From Nostoc sp. PA-18-2419 (lineage in GTDB: Bacteria > Cyanobacteriota > Cyanobacteriia > Cyanobacteriales > Nostocaceae), in contig NZ_SZNH01000009.1 in assembly GCF_005869855.1 (NCBI RefSeq), positions 20,768-68,442 of the forward strand: a DNA stretch of 47,675 bases. The letters run 5' to 3'. Positions 33,246 through 45,500 of the stretch are shown piece by piece. Numbering within the stretch: position 1 is the stretch's first letter; each line of letters starts with the position of its first letter. The notes beneath the pieces were generated by a model, which worked only from the letters and a program-made list of their open reading frames with translations, made no database searches and was not told the DNA's origin. Position numbers and translations under genes: made by a program.

Positions 33246-36017
33246 TTAAAGCCAGTTTCCTACTAATATATATGGTGCCCATAAATAAGGAATTTCATAA
33301 TCATTCAACAGCTTAAGTTGAGCACGACGGACAGCTTCAGCTTTAGTTACTTTGCTATTTTCTAATTCTTGATAAAACTGACTCATAAATTCAGCAGTAG
33401 ATTCATCATCTATCGCCCACAAAGTTGCTAGTGTACTACGAGCGCCTGCACGTACAGCTATGCCAGCAAGTCCTAAAGTAGCTCGGTTGTCTCCTTGAGC
33501 GGTTTCACAAGCACTTAAGACAAGTAATTCAATAGCTTTAGATTCTCTTTGTCCGCTGAGTCGAATTAAATTATCAAAGTCCTTGACTTTTAAGAGTTGC
33601 TCCCAAGTTAAAATAAATGTTTGATCGGGATTAGAACTAAACTCACCATGAGTTGCTATGTGAACTACTGTATATGGAACTTTTTTAATCTGATTCTGTA
33701 AATTTGCTTTAGTAAAGGTTTGATTAAATAGTTCTGCATTTTTAGGGATAGCTGACTGTATTTGTTGTAATTCAACTTTTACGTTTTTCAGTGGAGTAAA
33801 TGAACGTCCTTCTATTCTACGTTGTTCGCTGACTCCGGCAATTAATCCATTCAGTTGGATTTTTTGTAAAGATTTGGGTTCAATTAATTGCAAACCTGGA
33901 GCTAAGGATATAGCATATTTTTGAATTAAATACTTTTGGTGTTTGTTATCGTATAAAACTGCCATTGGAATATTGCGTAACTCACCATCTAAGACAAATA
34001 CTAGGGTTTTTATCTTCTTTCTTTCTAATTCAAGTTCTAACGGTTGAATTAGCCAGCTATAAACCTGTTGAGATAACTGATTAACATCTTTTATCCGGTC
34101 TGGTTGTCTCAAATATTGTTGTAATTTATCTAAAATGCTTTCAACTTCACTTGCTTTTATATTAATTGTGTAATGAGCTAGTTCAACTTGATTTGGTAAT
34201 TTGAGAATAACATCTAGACGGTCTGCCAAAATAATCGGATAAATTACTGCTGCTGTAGCATCTGTTTTGTCAACAATCTCATCAATTTGTTCCGGTGCAG
34301 CTTTTAAACAAGCTTCCTGGAAGAAATTCTCTAGTTCAGCTAGTTGTAGTGTTTCAAGTATGCCACGAGCTTGCTTTAAATTTTCTTGACTAATACTTTC
34401 TTTTGTACTTGCTGTAGATGTAGGTTGTAAAAGTAAATTAATTAACTGTCGATAAACGGGTTCTATATTATCCCGAAAGGAAAACTGGACATCTGGATTG
34501 AGAGCAATTAAGTCATTGCGGAGATATTTGAGAGTATTTACTGCTTCAGTGTAAGATGCGATCGCCCCTGCCATATCTCCTTTTATTCTCAGTATGTATC
34601 CTAGTTGCCATTGCCACAAATAAGCTATATCTCCAGCTTTTATTGCTTGGGCTTGCATTAAAGCTTCTTGAGTCAGTTTTTGAGCATTAGCTATATCCTG
34701 GTTTTCTAGATATAATCCACCCAATGCGCCTAAACCATAAGCAACTGAACGTTGATCATCCATGCTTTGAGCTTGCTGTACAGATGTTGCTAAAATTTGA
34801 GCAATTTCTTTCCATGAAGGAATATCTGCGTTGGTAGCTTGTTTCAAGCACACCAAGTTCTGAGCAAAATTAATTTGTCCGTAATTTGCTGTGTGACTTG
34901 GGGGTATTTTAGCTAGCTTTAGTTGAATTTGTGAAGATAATTGCTTGGCTTGTGACCATTGCTGAAGTTTCAACAATACACTTAATTTATTAAGTTGGGC
35001 TTGGATTTGTGAAAGTGGTGAGGTCGCTGTGGTGTCAGCTTCTTCATAAAATTGCGCTGCTTGTTGATAAAATTTAAGAGATTCTGTAGAGACAGGTTTG
35101 TTTGTACAATGCAACGGAGTATAGTTTTCAAAACTGCTACTGTCTTGCTGCAAAATTTGGCTATTACCTAAAGCCAGTGCAGTGTTACCTAAACTCAGCA
35201 ATGCAGCGCTGATTTCTGAAGGAGATTGTAATTTTTTAGCGATGTCTCGACTCTGTTGTAAAACCTTAAAGGATGGTTCTAAATCACCGACTAATTGCAG
35301 AACATCACCAAAGCTACGTAAAGCTATAGCTTTAACAAGCGAATCTGGTTGTTTTTCAAGGCGGGGTTGCAATTGTTCTAAGGTGCTACGAGCTTGACGG
35401 TAAAGCCCTAAAGCTTGCTGTGCCATGCTTTGATTAATCAAACTGCGGATTATACCAACCTCATCACCTGCTTGAGCATAGGTATTAACAGATTGCTTCC
35501 ATGAATTTAAAGCTTGTTCACTTCTGCCTAGTTCTAATTGCAGATTTCCTTGAATATCTAAAGTTTGCGCCAAAATCAGTGCTGATTTCTCAGTTTTGAG
35601 GTGTGAGTTTTTTAAGAGGTTGAGGCTTTGTGTAATTGCAGCTTCTGCTTTTTCCCACTGTCCGAGTTGCTTAAAGACTAACGAAAGATTGCTGAGTGCG
35701 ATCGCTTCTCCTAATTCGTCTTTTTGCAGATTAAAAGTATCTGTTGCTTGTTGCAAAACTGTCACTGCTTCGGATAGCTTTCCAGTTTCGTAGAGTTTTC
35801 GACCTTGTTCAACCAACAATTGAGCATTTGCTTGAGTCTGAGTAAATTGAGAAAAAGCAGGAAATGGAATTCCCCAAACGCTTAACAAGGCAACTAAGAT
35901 GGCTATTGTAATTCTTCTTAACCACTTTTGAGAATAAAAGCGACTTTTGCAAGTCACGATAATACTTTTTATTAAGCGCTGTACTACAAGGAAAAATCGA
36001 AATCTTTTTTTTCTCAC
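33246..36017 (-). CDS. Exported TPR-CHAT protein (caspase-like peptidase)
   Basis: 923 aa. A basic N-terminus and a signal-anchor helix at ~33-55 (LRRITIAILVALLSVWG, ending PAFSQ) direct it across the plasma membrane. Residues ~60-500 contain at least eight TPR or TPR-like helical repeats (LLVEQGRKLYETGKLSEAV, AIALSNLSLVFKQLGQWEKA). The CHAT peptidase domain follows at ~590-923, with catalytic His790 in HIATHGEFSS and Cys837 in VLSACETAQGD, plus the usual ending YLWAPYILVGNW. All catalytic residues are present, so activity is expected. A TPR groove would bind a partner or substrate. Position next to DUF928 and the exoproteins suggests processing or quality control of exported proteins. Confidence 0.93.
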   Translation of the reverse strand: MRKKRFRFFLVVQRLIKSIIVTCKSRFYSQKWLRRITIAILVALLSVWGIPFPAFSQFTQTQANAQLLVEQGRKLYETGKLSEAVTVLQQATDTFNLQKDELGEAIALSNLSLVFKQLGQWEKAEAAITQSLNLLKNSHLKTEKSALILAQTLDIQGNLQLELGRSEQALNSWKQSVNTYAQAGDEVGIIRSLINQSMAQQALGLYRQARSTLEQLQPRLEKQPDSLVKAIALRSFGDVLQLVGDLEPSFKVLQQSRDIAKKLQSPSEISAALLSLGNTALALGNSQILQQDSSSFENYTPLHCTNKPVSTESLKFYQQAAQFYEEADTTATSPLSQIQAQLNKLSVLLKLQQWSQAKQLSSQIQLKLAKIPPSHTANYGQINFAQNLVCLKQATNADIPSWKEIAQILATSVQQAQSMDDQRSVAYGLGALGGLYLENQDIANAQKLTQEALMQAQAIKAGDIAYLWQWQLGYILRIKGDMAGAIASYTEAVNTLKYLRNDLIALNPDVQFSFRDNIEPVYRQLINLLLQPTSTASTKESISQENLKQARGILETLQLAELENFFQEACLKAAPEQIDEIVDKTDATAAVIYPIILADRLDVILKLPNQVELAHYTINIKASEVESILDKLQQYLRQPDRIKDVNQLSQQVYSWLIQPLELELERKKIKTLVFVLDGELRNIPMAVLYDNKHQKYLIQKYAISLAPGLQLIEPKSLQKIQLNGLIAGVSEQRRIEGRSFTPLKNVKVELQQIQSAIPKNAELFNQTFTKANLQNQIKKVPYTVVHIATHGEFSSNPDQTFILTWEQLLKVKDFDNLIRLSGQRESKAIELLVLSACETAQGDNRATLGLAGIAVRAGARSTLATLWAIDDESTAEFMSQFYQELENSKVTKAEAVRRAQLKLLNDYEIPYLWAPYILVGNWL

Positions 36018-36335
36018 TGACTTTGCCTCGTACTAATTTTGACTAACGACAGCTTCATATGAGTAATCTATGAGCGCAATATTTGGCTTTGTTACCTTGC
36101 TCAAATGTATATAGCCATATCAAAGAGTAGTCATTACCCAATAATAAGCACTCATTACCATACTTTGATTTAATATCTAGCAAAAATATATTTTTTTTAT
36201 ATTTTTACATAACATAACAGATAATTTAAAATTTTTATCAAATCAAACCGTTTAATTCTTTCTTGCTAGTTGCATAATATTGATTCCTCGATACCCATAA
36301 ACATATAGAAATAAATCACATCATTAGAAAAATAT
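36018..36335. other. Divergent AT-rich promoter region
   Basis: No gene seen. It should hold divergent promoters for the TPR-CHAT and TPR genes. Long A/T runs (about 36181-36240) look like UP-element or nucleoid-binding sequence. No clear operator is visible. Confidence 0.45.
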
Positions 36336-37031
36336 ATGTCAACTCTCACTTATAAAATTGAACAAAATAATTCTTTTGATACTGTCAGTACTACGATTAA
36401 TGCTATAAAGCGTTGTACACAAAGAAGTCGTAAATTAGTTTTTAATAAAAGATATTTACGCTTTAGTGCTTTAAAATTAGCTAAAAAAGGATATTACAGC
36501 CAGGCGATCGCCTTTTTTAATCAGCTAATTTACTGCCATTCTACTAATGCCATCGATTTTAACAACCGAGGACTAATTTATTTTCAGATTGGTGAAAAAC
36601 AAAAAGCATTTTGTGACTATAACACTGCTCTACAACTAAATCCAAATTTAGTGGCTGCTTATAACAATCGAGCAAACTACTATGTTGATTGTGGAGACTT
36701 AGCAGCAGCACTTGCCGACTACGACCAAGCAATTGATTTAAATCCTACCTATGTTCGAGCTAGAATTAATAGAGCTATTACCTTACGCGACTTAGGGCAA
36801 TACGAAGAGGCAATTGAGAATTTTGAGATAGCGCTACTTTTCGGTCAACTAGAAGCTTACATTTGGACTGAATATGGCAGAACTTATCATCTTTGGGGTG
36901 ATTGGAATTGTGCGATCGCTGCTTATAATCGTGCTTTTACACTACTGTCCTGTATCGATTATAAAAAGGAAGTTTTTAATTATCGCTTGCATTTACAACT
37001 TGAAAGTTGGTCAAATGAACTATCATATTAA
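36336..37031 (+). CDS. Tetratricopeptide repeat protein
   Basis: 231 aa, no signal peptide. After a polar N-terminus (~1-40) come about five TPR units: YYSQAIAFFNQLIYCHS, then AIDFNNRGLIYFQIGEKQKAF, then AAYNNRANYYVDCGDLAAAL, ARINRAITLRDLGQYEEAI and WTEYGRTYHLWGDWNCAI. The phrase DYDQAIDLNP between units is canonical. It is probably a cytoplasmic scaffold protein. It is divergent from TPR-CHAT and converges on the first exoprotein gene, so it is within the exoprotein locus, but a link is only positional. Confidence 0.9.
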   Translation: MSTLTYKIEQNNSFDTVSTTINAIKRCTQRSRKLVFNKRYLRFSALKLAKKGYYSQAIAFFNQLIYCHSTNAIDFNNRGLIYFQIGEKQKAFCDYNTALQLNPNLVAAYNNRANYYVDCGDLAAALADYDQAIDLNPTYVRARINRAITLRDLGQYEEAIENFEIALLFGQLEAYIWTEYGRTYHLWGDWNCAIAAYNRAFTLLSCIDYKKEVFNYRLHLQLESWSNELSY

Positions 37032-37152
37032 TTCGTAATTAACAAAGTCTATCTCAATCTAAGTTTGAAGATTTGAATCTGTTGTTTAATTTTAGAGAAT
37101 TGGTATTGTTTGAACTTCTCCCAATCTCCAGGTCATCGAAAAACAACTTGCA

Positions 37153-40100
37153 TTATTTCTGAATAGTGGCGGCTTGGGATGGACAAGCTGCGATCGCAGA
37201 ATTCAAAACATTTGTCTGCGTGACTATGGGTGCAGCAGTTATTAACTCCACTGCACCAGACTTGTCAATTACCCAACCAGTAGCTTCCACAATCGGAGTG
37301 CTTATTTGTTGAACTTTTAATTGACGGTTTTTGTGCGCCAAACCCCTGATAAAATGTGAATTCTCCTCTACATTTGTGTTTGTTTCTTGTTGAGGATTCA
37401 ACGTTACCCAATCAACGGTTGCAGTTTGATTAGTGCGAAGCGCTTGGGTTGGTAGAGGTGGCAAACCACCGCGTCCAGCGATAGTAAACGAATTACCTTT
37501 ATTTGCAGGACAACCTTGGGCAATCAAGCCAGAGCGGTCTACAAAATTGGCTGGCAATTCTACCAATCCCGAACTGGGATCTACATCGGGTGTATTGACT
37601 TGCACTGAGCCATTCAACTGCTGATTTTTACCCGTGGCAGTAATATCGCTGTTTGGGGTAGGTGCATTCTCAGGTTTAATGCCAAAAAGCGCTTGAGCAT
37701 TAATAGTTACATTCCCACCACGAAAATCTTTAGAATTAGCGCTGATATCACTATTTTCTTGAGGAACAGCAACGATGAAACCATTTTTGGCATCAATATT
37801 AATGTTGCCTCCAGAGATATTTTCGCCAGTGGCGTTGGTAGTGATAGCACTGCCATTGCGTAATAGCAAAAAGGGAGTACGCAAGAAAATATCTCCTCCA
37901 CCGCCTGTGGTGTCAGCATTGATTTTTGCTCCATTGTAGAGACCGATGGAGTCAGCTGTTACAAGTAATGAACCAGCTGTTCCCGAATTTGTACTGCTGA
38001 CGCTCACCTGTGCCCCATCTCGAATCGTTAAATCTCCTGCTTGCAAGGTCAAATCTCCACCTGCACCACTACCTGTTGTTTCTGCTGAAATTAGCGAACC
38101 ATCGCCAGTTAAGATAATCGCCTGCGGAGCAGTCACACTCACGGTTCCTCCTTTACCAGCGCCAGAAGTCGCAGCCGATGCTTTTGATTTACCTGAAAAA
38201 TTGACTGCTAAGGTTTGCCCATTATTATTGGGTTGAATTCTCAAGTTACCGCCTGGTGCAGCCCCTGTTGTCCCTGCTTCTAAAATACTGCCATCTGTCA
38301 GGTTTAATTGTGCAGCTTGCACGGTTAGCTCACCTCCACTAGCTGCGGGGTTAGTAGAATTCGTCGCCGCCGAAACCCGCACCCCATTAGCAATGTCAAG
38401 CTTATTAGTAGCAATTTTTACATCTCCTGCAACTCCTGCACCACTATCTTCAGCTGTCGCTGCTAAAGTACCGTTACCAGTTAGGGTAATAGACTCAGGA
38501 GCAGTGATACTAAGAATTCCTCCTTTACCCTGACCGGAAGTAGATGCAGATATCAACGAATTATCTTGGAAATTAATCCTCAAGTTCTGCCCTTGATTAC
38601 CTGGTTGAAGAGTTAAATCTCCAGCTGAGCCTGCACCACTGGTTTGAGCAAATAGACCGCTAGTAGAACCAGAGATTTCTATTTCTGGAACGTTGATTGT
38701 AACATTACCAGCTTCACCACTACTGGAGGTAGAGGTGAGGATTTTTCCACCGTTAACTGCACTCAAGCTATTAGCATTGACTGTGATATTGCCTCCAGTA
38801 GAGTTAGTCAAGGTTTGAGCATCCAAAGCCGCTCCATCAGTTATGCTCAGACTATTTGTTGTTAGGTTGATGTCACTGCCCTGGCCTATCTTGCTACTAA
38901 TAGTTCCTAACTGGTTATTGCTACCACCACTACTTGAACGCAGGCCACTACCATTACCAGACAAATTGACTTGCTGTGTTGCATTTACGTTAATGTTTCC
39001 AGCCTTCCCCTGTCCCAAAGTTTGCGTTTGTACAACACCTCCTCCAGTAATAGAAAGTAAACGAGTTTGCAGGTTAATAGAACCACTATCGCCTTTTGCC
39101 CCTCCTGCTACTCCACTCAAAATTGAGCCGTTATCTACTGATATTGAGTCTGCTTGAATTGAGATGTTACCTGCATTACTATTCTGTCCAAATGTTGTAG
39201 TGGCAACGGCTGCTCCATCTTTGATTATTAGTCGCCCTGTTTCAATTCTTAAGTTACCTGCATTACCAGTAGAGCCGACTGTTGTCTGAGTAAAAACACC
39301 ACTGGGAAATAAAATATTTTTGGAAAGATTGCCTTCCGAAAATGTAGTAACGCCAGTAGGAATATAACCACCTGGATAAGTACCTTCTGGCAGGCCAGTA
39401 TAAATAAAATTGTCAGTATCACCAAAAGGAGCTTTGTCTGTTGCCCCACTTATTTCTAGAAAATCCCCAGCGTGTAAACTGATATCACCACCCTGTCCAC
39501 TACTATGGCTGCCTGCCGAGATTTGTCCACCATTAGTAATAGAAATGGACGGAGCTGTAATCTGTATATCTCCTCCCTTTCCAGAGCCAAAAGTATCGCT
39601 AATAATGAAATCACTTAAAGCAAAAGGTGTCTGAGTATCGATAATGATGTTGCCAGACCCAAGAATTCCTGAAGTGTTTATTGTATAGAAATCTCTGTTA
39701 GGTTTAAGACTTCCGGCTGTTCTAAGAGTGACATTGCCCCCTTTTCCTCCAATTCCCACACTAGAATAGACGTTAGAAGAGAGATAAGATGTAGAAATGC
39801 TACCTTTGGGAGCAGTTAAAGCGATATCCCCTCCATTGCCTGCTATTCCAAAAGTAGAGTACGAATACGACGATATCTGACCAGTAGAAATGTTACCAGT
39901 GTCAGCAGTTAAAGATATTGCTCCTGCGTTGCCTGATTTACCATTGCTATAAGACTGCGAAGCAGAATATATCGGCCCAATAGAAATGTTACCACTTGTG
40001 GTATTTAACGTGATTGCTCCTCCATTGCCTGCTGTAGCAGAATTAGAGCTAGAGTTAGAACTAGAGCCAGATTGAATGCGATCGCTAACAATGTTATTAG

Positions 40101-42153
40101 TGGCGCTCAAAGTGATATTGCCTCCATTGCCTGCATTGCCATTGTTAGTAGAACTGTCAGCGTACGATCGTTTTGTGTAAATGCTGCCGTTAATGGCACT
40201 CAAAGTGATATTTCCTCCATTGCCTGCATTGCCAAAATCACCGTCAGCGTTAGCTTGAGCAAACAAAAAGTATGTAATAATGTTGCCGTTGCTGGTGCTT
40301 AGGGTAATATTACCTGCATTACCCGCATTTAAAGGAGAAAATGAGCCAGATCTAGTTAAGCCTACAGAGATATCGCCATTGATGGTACTCAAGGTAATAT
40401 CTCCTCCATTACCTGAATCAACTAACGATTGGTATGAGTGAGTAGATGAAAGAGAGGATAAATCACCTGTACTTATGCCGTTTTTTGCAGTAAGAGTAAT
40501 TGGGCCTCCGTCATTCAGGTCATTGCTGGTGTCTAAGGTTTTTCCGTTAGTTGTGATTGACCCGGCACTGTTGATGCTTATTTCCCCATCCTTGGCGGTA
40601 ATTGCCTGGATATTCACATCTTCTGCTGCTCCTGAACGTAAAATCAAAGCTGATTTCTGACTGAGCATCGCTGCATCAGCTCCAGTTAGCAGTCCGCTTT
40701 TATCTGGTTGAGTGATAGTAATGTCACCTCCAAATCGGATACCGCCCTGAGTTTCCACCAATAGTGACGGCCCAGTATAGCCACCAGTAATATCAACATT
40801 GCGCCCATAAATCCCCAGACTGCCACTACTACCAGTCGCAATGTTCACTCCACCAGTATTATTTAAAGAAATATCGGCTCGTGGTATCTGGTTGGTAAAA
40901 TCTACTTGCAAGCAATTACCGACTAAATTTAGCCCTACCGTTCCTGCTCTATCCACACCTCCTAATATTAGCCGCCCGTCAGGTGCAATGGCTTGTCCAC
41001 CATTTACCGTCACATTGCCACCTATGAGCGCTAAGGTTCTCCCTTGTTGAACCTCAAACAATGAGCTGGGGGTAGGAGCTATCTGGTTGGTAAGCGCGAT
41101 CATATAAGCTCCACTAGCAGAACCGAAATTTTCATCCCAGCCATTAACTGGCAATCCTGCACCAATACCTATGGGGCTACCATACTTAAATATTGCACCC
41201 TTTGAACTGTGCGGATTGTTTTCATAACTGGAAATGCCCAGGTAATACTTGCCTGAAGTTGGTGCAGTGAAAGGTTCAAATAAAGGCAATGTTGATTGTC
41301 GAGTTTCATCATTAACGCTGTAATCGTCATCGTTCATGACTAGACCTAAGCCATTGCTATCAAATAGAAACAATTGAGTATCAATATCAGTACCGCCCAC
41401 AGTTGTTGCTGTGAATTTCTGCCCCTGCCTCAAAAAAAGTTGGTACAGGTCAATATCGTTATCATTATCTAGTGTCCCAGAGATGGAACTCACCACTGTC
41501 CCTGAAATTGAACTATTGGCAGTCTGGGCTGTAGATGGCAACTGTCCTGCATCACCCACTTCTGTATATGGGATAGCAGGTGGTGAACTGGCTGTTTCCA
41601 CAACAATATTGCCTTCACCACCGTTGAACTGTAATCCAATCGGTACACTAATAGTTAGCAATGGAGTCGTTGAAGGATTTGTGGCACTAAATTCAAATCC
41701 ATCAGCAAACTTGATGCTACTTGCTGTACTTCCCACAAATGAGCCGCTGATATCCAATTTGGCATTCGGACCAAAAATAATCCCATTAGGATTTATAAAT
41801 AATAGGTTTGCAGTGCCATTAGCACGAATCAATCCATCAATATCAGATATAGATTTACCTGTGATTCGACTAATAATATTTTGAATATTCAGGCTATTGT
41901 TAAAATAAGCTGTATTCTCAGTGGGTAGAGAAAACTCGCTGAAGCTGTGGAATAAATTGCTTCCGGCAGTGGTTCCACCTTCAATTTTGATAGTGTTACC
42001 AATTTTTTGAATATTAGAATTAATCGGGAGAGTATTATCTGGAGTGATTTGAGCGTAGGCGCAGCCCAACCTGGGTATTGCACAATTACTAGCGTTAATT
42101 ACTGCACTAGTTACAGCAATGTTTAAGCATTTAAAAAGATTGAAATATCTCAT
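37153..42153 (-). CDS. Two-partner-secretion exoprotein (filamentous haemagglutinin-type) with inserted PPC-like domain
   Basis: 1666 aa. Signal peptide, then the TPS secretion domain from ~35: [28 protein letters not shown] and the hallmark NPNGIIFG at 121-128. Residues ~201-358, between TPS strands and [17 protein letters not shown], form an inserted Asp-rich domain of pre-peptidase C-terminal type ([36 protein letters not shown]). A long right-handed beta-helix of Gly/Asn/Thr/Ser repeats follows ([13 protein letters not shown]-type units, ~500-850), then larger repeats to ~1480. The C-terminal ~190 residues ([18 protein letters not shown] … IAACPSQ) are shared with the neighbour exoprotein. 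Exported through an outer-membrane TpsB partner, not encoded here. Likely an adhesin or sheath protein at the cell surface. Confidence 0.93.
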   Translation of the reverse strand: MRYFNLFKCLNIAVTSAVINASNCAIPRLGCAYAQITPDNTLPINSNIQKIGNTIKIEGGTTAGSNLFHSFSEFSLPTENTAYFNNSLNIQNIISRITGKSISDIDGLIRANGTANLLFINPNGIIFGPNAKLDISGSFVGSTASSIKFADGFEFSATNPSTTPLLTISVPIGLQFNGGEGNIVVETASSPPAIPYTEVGDAGQLPSTAQTANSSISGTVVSSISGTLDNDNDIDLYQLFLRQGQKFTATTVGGTDIDTQLFLFDSNGLGLVMNDDDYSVNDETRQSTLPLFEPFTAPTSGKYYLGISSYENNPHSSKGAIFKYGSPIGIGAGLPVNGWDENFGSASGAYMIALTNQIAPTPSSLFEVQQGRTLALIGGNVTVNGGQAIAPDGRLILGGVDRAGTVGLNLVGNCLQVDFTNQIPRADISLNNTGGVNIATGSSGSLGIYGRNVDITGGYTGPSLLVETQGGIRFGGDITITQPDKSGLLTGADAAMLSQKSALILRSGAAEDVNIQAITAKDGEISINSAGSITTNGKTLDTSNDLNDGGPITLTAKNGISTGDLSSLSSTHSYQSLVDSGNGGDITLSTINGDISVGLTRSGSFSPLNAGNAGNITLSTSNGNIITYFLFAQANADGDFGNAGNGGNITLSAINGSIYTKRSYADSSTNNGNAGNGGNITLSATNNIVSDRIQSGSSSNSSSNSATAGNGGAITLNTTSGNISIGPIYSASQSYSNGKSGNAGAISLTADTGNISTGQISSYSYSTFGIAGNGGDIALTAPKGSISTSYLSSNVYSSVGIGGKGGNVTLRTAGSLKPNRDFYTINTSGILGSGNIIIDTQTPFALSDFIISDTFGSGKGGDIQITAPSISITNGGQISAGSHSSGQGGDISLHAGDFLEISGATDKAPFGDTDNFIYTGLPEGTYPGGYIPTGVTTFSEGNLSKNILFPSGVFTQTTVGSTGNAGNLRIETGRLIIKDGAAVATTTFGQNSNAGNISIQADSISVDNGSILSGVAGGAKGDSGSINLQTRLLSITGGGVVQTQTLGQGKAGNINVNATQQVNLSGNGSGLRSSSGGSNNQLGTISSKIGQGSDINLTTNSLSITDGAALDAQTLTNSTGGNITVNANSLSAVNGGKILTSTSSSGEAGNVTINVPEIEISGSTSGLFAQTSGAGSAGDLTLQPGNQGQNLRINFQDNSLISASTSGQGKGGILSITAPESITLTGNGTLAATAEDSGAGVAGDVKIATNKLDIANGVRVSAATNSTNPAASGGELTVQAAQLNLTDGSILEAGTTGAAPGGNLRIQPNNNGQTLAVNFSGKSKASAATSGAGKGGTVSVTAPQAIILTGDGSLISAETTGSGAGGDLTLQAGDLTIRDGAQVSVSSTNSGTAGSLLVTADSIGLYNGAKINADTTGGGGDIFLRTPFLLLRNGSAITTNATGENISGGNINIDAKNGFIVAVPQENSDISANSKDFRGGNVTINAQALFGIKPENAPTPNSDITATGKNQQLNGSVQVNTPDVDPSSGLVELPANFVDRSGLIAQGCPANKGNSFTIAGRGGLPPLPTQALRTNQTATVDWVTLNPQQETNTNVEENSHFIRGLAHKNRQLKVQQISTPIVEATGWVIDKSGAVELITAAPIVTQTNVLNSAIAACPSQAATIQK

Positions 42154-42528
42154 TGTTTTTAAGATAATTTTTATGCGATTATTGGATTATGTATTTGACT
42201 TGAATAATCTTCAAAAGTTCACAACAAAAAACTTAAGTTTTTTTATAAAAATATTTTATCTATTATTTATTTGAGATAAATAGCAGCTAAATTTCTGATT
42301 AATACATGCAACATAGGTTGACTTGATTTAAAAGAGTTTATATCAAAATCGTTATAATTAATAGCATTGAAAATTTTAATTTTTAAATCAAAAGTTTAAA
42401 AATAGGCAATTAGTAATATTTTTAATATTTATTGTAGTAAGTTCCTCCGTGAAGTGATAATGAAACCTGGGGATAATAAATAAGATTGTCTAAAGAAGAA
42501 AAATCGCAAAAGTTTTTTGCTTACTGAC
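42154..42528. other. AT-rich region between the two exoprotein genes
   Basis: It contains the likely promoter of the first exoprotein gene in its lower-numbered half and a weak terminator for the second near 42506-42520. Otherwise I see nothing. The composition is very AT-rich (for example, 42230-42290 and 42330-42400). Confidence 0.5.
42501..42520 (-). terminator. Weak terminator after the second exoprotein gene
   Basis: On the minus strand, GCAAAA (42520-42515) pairs with TTTTGC (42511-42506) around a 3-nt loop and is followed by GATTTTT. It lies 9 bp beyond the stop codon. The stem is short and AT-rich, so its strength is uncertain. Confidence 0.35.
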
Positions 42529-45500
42529 CTATGAATTTGGACAAGCTGCAATGAGTGTTCGCGTAGCGTCTCGGAGAGAAGCCCCGCCAGAGGCGATCGC
42601 TGAAGTAAAAGTGTTAGTATGATTAGCTACGGGTGTAGAGACTGTTAGCTGCACCTTACCAGACTTATTTATTATCCAACCAGTAGCTTCCACAATAGTT
42701 GGGCTGATTTGTGGAACTTCTAATTTACGGTTTTTGCGCCCCAGACTCAAGTGTAAATTCTCCCCTACAGTTGTGGTTTTTTGTTCTTGAGGATTCAATG
42801 TCACCCAATTAACAGTTGCAGTTTGATTGGTACGAAGCGCTTGGGTTGGTAGGGGTGGCAAACCGCCGCGTCCGGTGATGGTAAAGGTGTTGCCTTTAGA
42901 GGCTGGACAACCTTGAGCAATCAAACCAGAACGATCTACAAAATTGGCTGGCAATTCTACTAATCCCGAACTAGGATTTACATCGGGTGTATTGATTTGC
43001 ACTGAGCCATTCAACTGCGGATTTACCCCTGTAGCAGTAATATCACTTGCACTTGTTGGGAAAGTGCGAAACTGAGTCCCATAAATCGCTTGAGCATTGA
43101 TATTCACATTCCCGCCACGAAAGTCTAGTGAATTGGCGCTGATATCGCTATTTTCTTGGGGAACAGCAATAATGAAACCATTTTTGGCATCAATGCTGAT
43201 GTCACCCCCTGGGATGTTTTCACCAGTGGCGTTGGTAGTGATAGAACTTCCATTGCGTAACAGTAATAAGGGAGTACGCAAAAAGATATTTCCTCCGCCG
43301 CCTGTGGTGTCAGCTCTGATACTGCCTTGATTATTGAGATAGATGCGATCAGCATCCACAAACAACAAACCGGCACTGCCTGTCCCCAAACTGCTGACTG
43401 TGACTTGTGCCTGGTTTTGAATGCTGAGGGTTCCTGTTTGGAGATTTAAGTCCCCACCCTGACCGCTGCCAGCCGTACCAGCGGCAATGATTGAACCATC
43501 ACCTGTAAGAGTAATAGACTCTGGGGCTGTAATAGTCAACTTTCCACCTTGACCGCTGGCCTTGGTAGAGGCGGAGATTTGTGCGCCATCTTGAAGATTC
43601 ACCCTGACACTTTGCCCGTTCCCGCGTGGCTGAATAGTCAAGTTGCCTGCATCTGCTGCACTGGTCGTATCGGCAAATAAACCACTGGTTGCCCCACTTA
43701 GTTGCAGGTCTGGGCTATTAATTGTGATATCGCCAGCACGACCGCTACTAAAAGTTGTGGTCAGCAGTTGCCCACCGCTGCTCAATCCCACTGCGTCTGC
43801 ATTGACGGTGATATTGCCAGCGTTTCCAGATCCAGCCGTGGAAGCAGCGAGTTGAGAGCCATTCAGCAGTGAGAGCGATCGCGCGGTAATATCAATATCA
43901 CCTCCTGTGCCAACTCCACTCGGGGAGAGCGTACTGATGGCATCTCCCCCATCAAACGAAACTGTATCTTCCGCCTGAATCTGGATATTCCCGGCCTTGC
44001 CTTGCCCCTGAGCGTTCGTGTCGATTCTCCCTTGGTTGGAAACCGAGAGTGAGTGTGTATTGATACTGACATCGCCTCCGCTTCCGACAGATCCTGCTAT
44101 TGTGGAGGTAAACACTCCACTGCGGTAGTAGTTGGTACGCTCGCCGCGAGAGTTAATTCGAGTCGGGGAGGTTCCATTAATCTGGACATCACGCGCCTGA
44201 ATGGTGACACGACCGGCATTGCCGATTCCACCTTCATTAGAGGTATTCACAGCACCCCCGTTGGTGAGAAACAGCGAATCAGTTGCGATCGTCACATCTC
44301 CGCCTTTACCCACGCTGCCTTGACCCACTTGGGAAAAGATACTACTGGAGGTGATGAAAAATGAATAAGATTCTTGACCATCTAAGGAAACGCGATCGCG
44401 GGCATTGATATTCACGTTGCCTGCATTTCCCTGTCCATAGGTGTTGGAATAGAGGTAAGCGCCATTGCTAAGAGAAAGCGACCCCGTAGTGATGTTAATA
44501 TCGCCAACTTGACCGATGCTGCTTTCTGCCAAGGAATTGTATACACCACTATCATCCAAAGAAACGGTATCGCGGGCATTGATATTCACATTGCCTGTAC
44601 TTCCTTGTCCCCACATGCTAGCAAATAGTTGAGCCTTAGACAGAGAAAGCGACCCTGTAGTGATATTAATATCGCCAACTTTACCGATATTGGTTGGTTC
44701 CAGGGGATTGAATACGTCATTGACTACAGCACTGCTAACCAGAGAAATGCGATCGCGGGCATTAATATTCACGCTGCCTACATTCCCTTGTCCGCGCGTC
44801 TCGGAATACAGTACAGTGCCTCCTGTTAGAGAAAGTGACCCTGTAGTAATGTTGATGTTGCCAACGTTACCCACACCACTGTCTTCTAGAATATTCTGTA
44901 CTTCACTGCCATCCAAAGAGACGCGATCGCCTGCTGTTAGATTGATGCTACCCATAGTTCCCTGTCCAAATAACCAGTTGTCCAAGGAGCCAAAATCGCT
45001 GATTGTAATAGAGCCAGTTGCATTCAGATCCAGATCTCCGGTTTTACTATCAGGTAATCTCGAATCGCTGGGAATTTCAATTCTGAGTTCACCTCCAGAG
45101 ATATCAATGTTGTGGGCAAGAATTCTAATACTGCCACTAGCTCCTTGAACGTAAATGCCACTTCCATTGGTTAAGGATACATCTGCTCTGGTCACTCCAT
45201 CAGGTATAGTTAGTTGCCAATCATCACTTTTAGTTGATAAACCAACGGTTCCTAACCCACCAACAGCCGCTAATTCGACATAGTTTCCACTACTAATTGC
45301 TCGTCCACCAGATTGTCCCCCGTCAAATTGAATCGGTCCCCCAATCAGCAAAAGGTTTTGTTTAGAAGGAACTTGTAAACCCATGTTACTATTAGACCGA
45401 TTAATAATCGGCTGGGGCGTCAGTTGATTAAACAACAAAGCATTAGGATTAATGGTTAGCAATTGACTGGGTAAAGGTTGAGTCACATCGCTACTGAAAA

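Noticed and set aside
40000-40450. Regularly repeated blocks resembling a CRISPR-like array
   Set aside because: The repeats are codons for [13 protein letters not shown]-type beta-helix turns inside an open frame; they vary in length and there are no unique spacers between identical repeats.
41411-41884. 157-codon frame on the plus strand opposite the first exoprotein gene
   Set aside because: It is antisense to a clear TPS domain; repetitive Gly/Asn/Thr codons make long antisense frames by chance. No ribosome-binding site or protein-like motif.
44660-45148. 162-codon plus-strand frame opposite the second exoprotein gene
   Set aside because: Shadow of the beta-helix repeats; its Pro/Leu/Ser-rich pattern only mirrors them.
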